A stretch of 64,000 nucleotides of DNA from Longimicrobiales bacterium (GTDB lineage: Bacteria > Gemmatimonadota > Gemmatimonadetes > Longimicrobiales > Gaopeijiaceae), in assembly GCA_029245345.1 (NCBI GenBank), contig JAQWPM010000013.1:39699-103698 (forward strand). Reading direction: 5' to 3'. Under the pieces are notes generated by a model. That model saw nothing but the letters and a program-made list of their open reading frames with translations, was not told where the DNA came from and ran no database searches. This document shows positions 60,655-64,000 of this stretch, piece after piece. Position numbers and translations under genes: made by a program. How positions within the stretch are numbered: the stretch's first letter is position 1; the number at the start of each line of letters is the position of its first letter.

Positions 60655-61920
60655 CTATCGTCCTCCGACCGTCGCGCCGGTCAGCCGAGACAAAGCGGAC
60701 AACGTGGTCTGACCGGCGTTCAACCCGAGACGAAAGTCGTCGTCCGTGAACGTTGTCCACACGTCGAGCACGGTATGCCACGTGGGGTTCCAACCGGCTC
60801 CGGTCTGCATGCCGCGCTCGTTCTCGCGCAAGCTGATCGCTGGGATGATGTTCATGAACGGAGACGAGTCGGTGTTGGTCATGTGCGGACCGACGGTTGC
60901 CGGATAGTCGGTGTTGTACGCGTCGGCAGCAGCCTTGAAGACGAAGGCGAGCTTCATGGACTCTTCGGCCATCTCCGAATTCGACTGGAACTCGATGTTC
61001 ACGTCTGCTTCCGGGCGCTGATTTCGGCTGACAGTCCCGTCGGCGCGTGGGGCGCCGTGATCCCACAGCATCATGTCGTGCTGAATCATGCCGAGCCAGG
61101 TGGGCTCCGGGTACTGACCAGAGCCTGCCGGGCTCTCGATGCCCTGGAGATCCCGTCGCTGGTCCACGTAAGCGTTTGCGCCGTTCAGTCCGGTCTCTTC
61201 GTTGTTCCAAAGCGCGAATCGGATGGACACTTCGGTCTCGACGTCCGGAGCGTGGAAGATGCGCGCGAGCTCCATGACGAGTGCGGTGCCTGAGCCGTCG
61301 TCGTTCACGGCTTCGTTCACGCCGTGGCCGTCCATGTGCCCACCAACGATGTACATCTCGTTCGGGCGAGTCGTGCCGACCTTGGTGCAGTAGACCTCAG
61401 TCCGCTCTCCGTTCACGGGCTCTTCGACGTTCAGGGCGCGAATTCGTTCGTCAGGCTGGGCCATGAGGTCCCGGTTCACCCCGGTGCGACCTCGGTTGCC
61501 ATAGATGGAGCTTCCCCCCGGTCCGTTTCCATTCCGTCCGACGATGCCACCGGTCGGTGTCGTGAGGTCGGGCGGCGTGGTCGGGCCTGCGCGGCGCGGA
61601 CCACCGGTCCGGGCCGGCCTGGGTGCTGGGTCGAACTGGTAGGTGATGCGCTCGGTGTTGGTGCAACCCACTGCTTGTAGTTGTGCTTCGATCCAATCGA
61701 TGGCGTTCCGGTTTCGCTCCGTACCCTGACGGCGATCCCCGAACTGCGTGAGGCCCTTCAGCGTCGCCTTGTAGTTCTCAAGCGTGAGTCGACTTACCAA
61801 GACAGCCGTCGGGTCGTCCTGTGTGTCCTGCACGAGAGCGGCTGCTGGGGTCGGTGCCGCGAGGGTGCCGGTCACGAGGAGTATCAAGGGGGCGGCGGCG
61901 AGCAAAAATCGCATGCGCAT
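60655..61920 (-). CDS. exported M28 family zinc peptidase
   Basis: This 421-residue protein has a signal peptide (FLLAAAPLILLVTGTLA) and an M28 aminopeptidase domain. The metal ligands are in VGGHMDGHGVNEAVNDDGSG (His and bridging Asp), the catalytic Glu pair in LWNNEETGLNGA, and the late histidine probably in NPTWHTVLDVW. It releases amino acids from peptides in the periplasm or outside the cell. A low-complexity Arg/Gly/Thr-rich loop (about 105-150) is unusual for the family. It stands alone on the minus strand between the small lipoprotein and the MFS gene. Confidence 0.92.
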   Translation of the reverse strand: MRMRFLLAAAPLILLVTGTLAAPTPAAALVQDTQDDPTAVLVSRLTLENYKATLKGLTQFGDRRQGTERNRNAIDWIEAQLQAVGCTNTERITYQFDPAPRPARTGGPRRAGPTTPPDLTTPTGGIVGRNGNGPGGSSIYGNRGRTGVNRDLMAQPDERIRALNVEEPVNGERTEVYCTKVGTTRPNEMYIVGGHMDGHGVNEAVNDDGSGTALVMELARIFHAPDVETEVSIRFALWNNEETGLNGANAYVDQRRDLQGIESPAGSGQYPEPTWLGMIQHDMMLWDHGAPRADGTVSRNQRPEADVNIEFQSNSEMAEESMKLAFVFKAAADAYNTDYPATVGPHMTNTDSSPFMNIIPAISLRENERGMQTGAGWNPTWHTVLDVWTTFTDDDFRLGLNAGQTTLSALSRLTGATVGGR

Positions 61921-62018
61921 TGGTATGGCCTCAGCGGTATGTCCAGCGGTTCGTTTTAGATCTGATTAGACCATACGGGCCGAACGCCGACTGGACAACG
62001 CGGGACTCCTGCGAGTCG

Positions 62019-63293
62019 CTACGCCCGTTGAGTCACCCTGCGGAACGCGATGGTAGCTGCGAGGCCGATCACGCCGAATGCCGCGACAACCGCAAAGACG
62101 TGCTGGTGCCCCACGACCCCTGGCGAGTTGTCCAACAGGACGCCCATGAGCGGGCCCATGAAGACGTCCGGTGTGAAGCCGACGAGCGAGACGACCCCGA
62201 TTGCACTGCCTGTGAACGCGAGAGGAACAGCCCCCTCGGCAAGCAACGCGAAGTAGACGCCCCGCAGGGCGTAAATACCCACGCCCGTCGCGGTAATCGT
62301 CGCGATCAGCATCCAGGCGACACCTGGTGCCAGCCAACCGGAGGCAATGAGCGCGCTACCGGCGATGACGATGCCGAAACCCCATGCGATGACTCGGGAG
62401 GAGTCGATCCGGTCGCCCAGGTAGCCAGCGGCCACAGCTGTAACGGCGCGAATCCAGAAGGACAGCGTTCCGATCGCTGAGGCGGCCACGTCGTCGAACC
62501 CCAGCGCGTCACGTGCGAGGAGCGAGAAATCGTCGGTGGCTTTGTAGCCGACATAGGCACACACCACGATGACTGCCTGCAGCCACACCGCGGGCATCTT
62601 GAAGGCTCCCTGAAGGCCTTTCAGCGAGAGCTTGGGCCGATCGCCTTGATCACTCGTTGGGGCGTTGTCTGGGACGACGACCCACACTAGGAAGGCCACG
62701 AAGAGGGTGAATCCAGTGAACACCCAGATCACGGCCCGGAACGCGGCTTCGATCTCATCCGGTGTGGCAGTCGAGGCATCGCTAGGGAGCAGCATCGCGA
62801 ACACGACGACCGTAGCAGACGCGATGACGGCCGCGAGTAGTCCCCGGCCCCCGTCGAGCAGCCCGTATGCTCGTCCCTGGTTGGCCACACCGCCCCATTC
62901 GCGAGTCGCCCGGAGCATGGCCGCCCAGAAGAGCAGGATCGAGGTGAGACCCCAGAATGCCCAAAGCCCGTTCATCACGGGGATCGAAGGGACTCCCGCG
63001 AGTACCGCTCCGCCGAGTCCGGTTGCCACCAGCGCGGCGGCCATAAGACGGCGAGCCGAGAACCGGTCGGCGAGCGGGCCACCGGCGAAGTACGCGGCCA
63101 TGGCCACGATGCCGTAGAGAGAGAACGCCGTGCCCAGCTCGAGGTTGGTGATCTCGAACACGTCGAGGAACGTCGGGCGAAAGACGCGCGCCAAGACGAA
63201 CGGGAGCAGGAAGACAGATTCGCCTGCGACCATGAGGGCCACGATGACCATGCCACGTCGGACGCTCGGCATTTCTGCTGTGGTGTGGCTCAT
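62019..63293 (-). CDS. MFS transporter
   Basis: This 424-residue protein has 12 hydrophobic helices and the usual MFS loops, for example GGPLADRFSARRLMAAALVA between helices 2 and 3 (the MFS motif A) and YLGDRIDSSRVIAWGFGIVI in the second half. No signal peptide is present. The substrate is not decidable; the layout resembles nitrate/sugar-phosphate and drug permeases equally. It lies 42 bases downstream of the GLPGLI gene, so it could share its transcript, and 98 bases upstream of M28. Confidence 0.9.
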   Translation of the reverse strand: MSHTTAEMPSVRRGMVIVALMVAGESVFLLPFVLARVFRPTFLDVFEITNLELGTAFSLYGIVAMAAYFAGGPLADRFSARRLMAAALVATGLGGAVLAGVPSIPVMNGLWAFWGLTSILLFWAAMLRATREWGGVANQGRAYGLLDGGRGLLAAVIASATVVVFAMLLPSDASTATPDEIEAAFRAVIWVFTGFTLFVAFLVWVVVPDNAPTSDQGDRPKLSLKGLQGAFKMPAVWLQAVIVVCAYVGYKATDDFSLLARDALGFDDVAASAIGTLSFWIRAVTAVAAGYLGDRIDSSRVIAWGFGIVIAGSALIASGWLAPGVAWMLIATITATGVGIYALRGVYFALLAEGAVPLAFTGSAIGVVSLVGFTPDVFMGPLMGVLLDNSPGVVGHQHVFAVVAAFGVIGLAATIAFRRVTQRA

Positions 63294-63335
63294 GGTTTCT
63301 CGGTGGGAGGCCTCAAGTCCCCACGTTCACATATC

Positions 63336-64000
63336 TCATTGGATGCGATGTATGTGATTGCCCCCGCGCGAAGTGCGGACCTCATCGAGCTTCTCTTTAA
63401 CGATTTGTTCGTAATCTTCGCGTGAGATCTCTTCACCGTCTTCAGGCGGCGCGATAACGGATTCGAGTTCGCCCAAGTCGATCGACGTCGCCGAGTACAG
63501 TTCTTCTCCACGGTTCACTGAGAGGACCAGGATGAGCCCTGGAAGGCCTCCGAACTGTCCTGGGCCTGCTGAGACCGGGACCTGAGGTGCGAACCAGGCT
63601 TCGATGGTCTTTCCGTCGTAGTCCGTCTCGGCCTTCTGCACCGTGTAGCCCATGAAGTCGCTCTGTTCTGCGACGAGCCGCCATTCGTAGGCCGGTCTGA
63701 TGCCTGTGATGCGGAATGGGCGCCCCATGAATTCGAACTGTTCGATCAACGTGCCGTCGTTGCTCGAGTAGGAGCCGAGGCGTGTTTCCTGAGCGCTGCG
63801 CAGGGGCGAGCTCATCATCATGCGGTTTGCAAAGTCCCCCGTGTGGGTGTGTCCGTCGGAGCCGTCCGCGATTTCCTCCGCCGCCTCCTTCTCTTCCTCT
63901 TCTGCCTGAGCCATGACGGACTCGGAGGCGTTGAAGCGGAGAACGACCGAGGCGAAGCTGTTGGTTGGCATCCCTTCCGGCATCCAGAAGTCGGCACCGC
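63336..64000 (-). CDS. GLPGLI family protein (N-terminus outside window)
   Basis: The frame is open to the right edge, so about 221 residues of the C-terminal part are visible. The name-giving motif appears in GGLPGLILVLSVNRGEELYS, preceded by ETDYDGKTIEAWFAPQVPVS. The family is exported, of unknown function, and common in Bacteroidota and Gemmatimonadota, often near TonB receptors. The usual length is about 250-300, so roughly 50-80 residues including the signal peptide lie beyond the window. A short run of Glu/Ala-rich residues (QAEEEEKEAAEEI) is an oddity in this copy. Confidence 0.85.
   Translation of the reverse strand, partial: GADFWMPEGMPTNSFASVVLRFNASESVMAQAEEEEKEAAEEIADGSDGHTHTGDFANRMMMSSPLRSAQETRLGSYSSNDGTLIEQFEFMGRPFRITGIRPAYEWRLVAEQSDFMGYTVQKAETDYDGKTIEAWFAPQVPVSAGPGQFGGLPGLILVLSVNRGEELYSATSIDLGELESVIAPPEDGEEISREDYEQIVKEKLDEVRTSRGGNHIHRIQ

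Noticed and set aside
1..64000. tRNA, rRNA or riboswitch search by eye
   Set aside because: No cloverleaf, CCA-ended tRNA or conserved rRNA stretch was seen in the intergenic gaps; a covariance-model search would be decisive.

Overview
The window is a 64 kb stretch of a GC-rich, Gram-negative bacterial chromosome. The protein content points to the phylum Gemmatimonadota or a close relative: many exported peptidases, DUF5916, GLPGLI, DUF885, DUF1552/DUF1592, DUF1028, SusC/BtuB-like TonB receptors and divergent D-aminoacylase-like proteins. This assignment is inferred from gene content, because there is no rRNA in the window. I found no tRNA, rRNA, CRISPR array, insertion sequence, prophage or replication origin. 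Almost every protein is a chromosomal housekeeping or peptide-metabolism protein, and many adjacent genes overlap by 1-8 bases (ATGA or TGATG junctions).

Layout. 1-3.8 kb: 3' part of an M1 aminopeptidase gene, a DUF5916 outer-membrane protein and a PspB-like small membrane protein. 3.9-6.4 kb: a PhnA-type zinc-ribbon gene coupled to a membrane-anchored MutS-like ATPase gene, followed by a broken beta-propeller lipoprotein gene. 7.3-13.1 kb: acyl-CoA dehydrogenase, a D-aminoacylase-like lipoprotein without the usual metal motifs, a DUF819 transporter, and a Rof (Rho inhibitor)-like gene coupled to a 2-hydroxyacid dehydrogenase. 13.2-19.6 kb: a catalytic plus inactive M16 peptidase pair, a PLP decarboxylase and an ABC-F protein. 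19.7-28.2 kb: a complete eight-gene MoxR/DUF58/BatABCDE cluster. 28.4-36.6 kb (minus strand): M14 peptidase, amidohydrolase and DadA-like oxidase operon, a small cytochrome, and rsmD-prfC. 36.8-39.5 kb: a TonB receptor with a clear terminator.

39.5-45.4 kb: a decayed response-regulator gene, exported DinB and aldolase-like proteins, a glutamate 5-kinase remnant, and a DUF1028/metallo-beta-lactamase-fold/aminotransferase operon. 45.4-51.3 kb: a three-gene exported system (two-CxxCH DUF1592 protein, Tat-exported DUF1552 protein, ankyrin protein with a Cys/His tail) ending in a strong terminator. 51.5-54.8 kb: a tandem DUF885 pair and a broken DinB gene. 54.8-59.6 kb: a peptide ABC transporter (binding protein, two permeases) interrupted by an opposite-strand M19 dipeptidase. 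59.6-64 kb: YqgE/AlgH, a small lipoprotein, an M28 peptidase, an MFS transporter and the 3' part of a GLPGLI gene.

How it works together. The dominant theme is extracellular and periplasmic peptide breakdown (M1, M14, M16, M28, two DUF885), with uptake and final processing by the Dpp-like transporter, M19 dipeptidase, DadA-like oxidase, aminotransferase and hydroxyacid dehydrogenase. That suggests a heterotroph living on protein or peptides. The second theme is a set of at least four gene remnants that each retain a recognisable family motif. Some may be single-base assembly errors, but at least two also lack internal segments, so they look truly decayed. The least understood intact system is the DUF1592/DUF1552/ankyrin operon.
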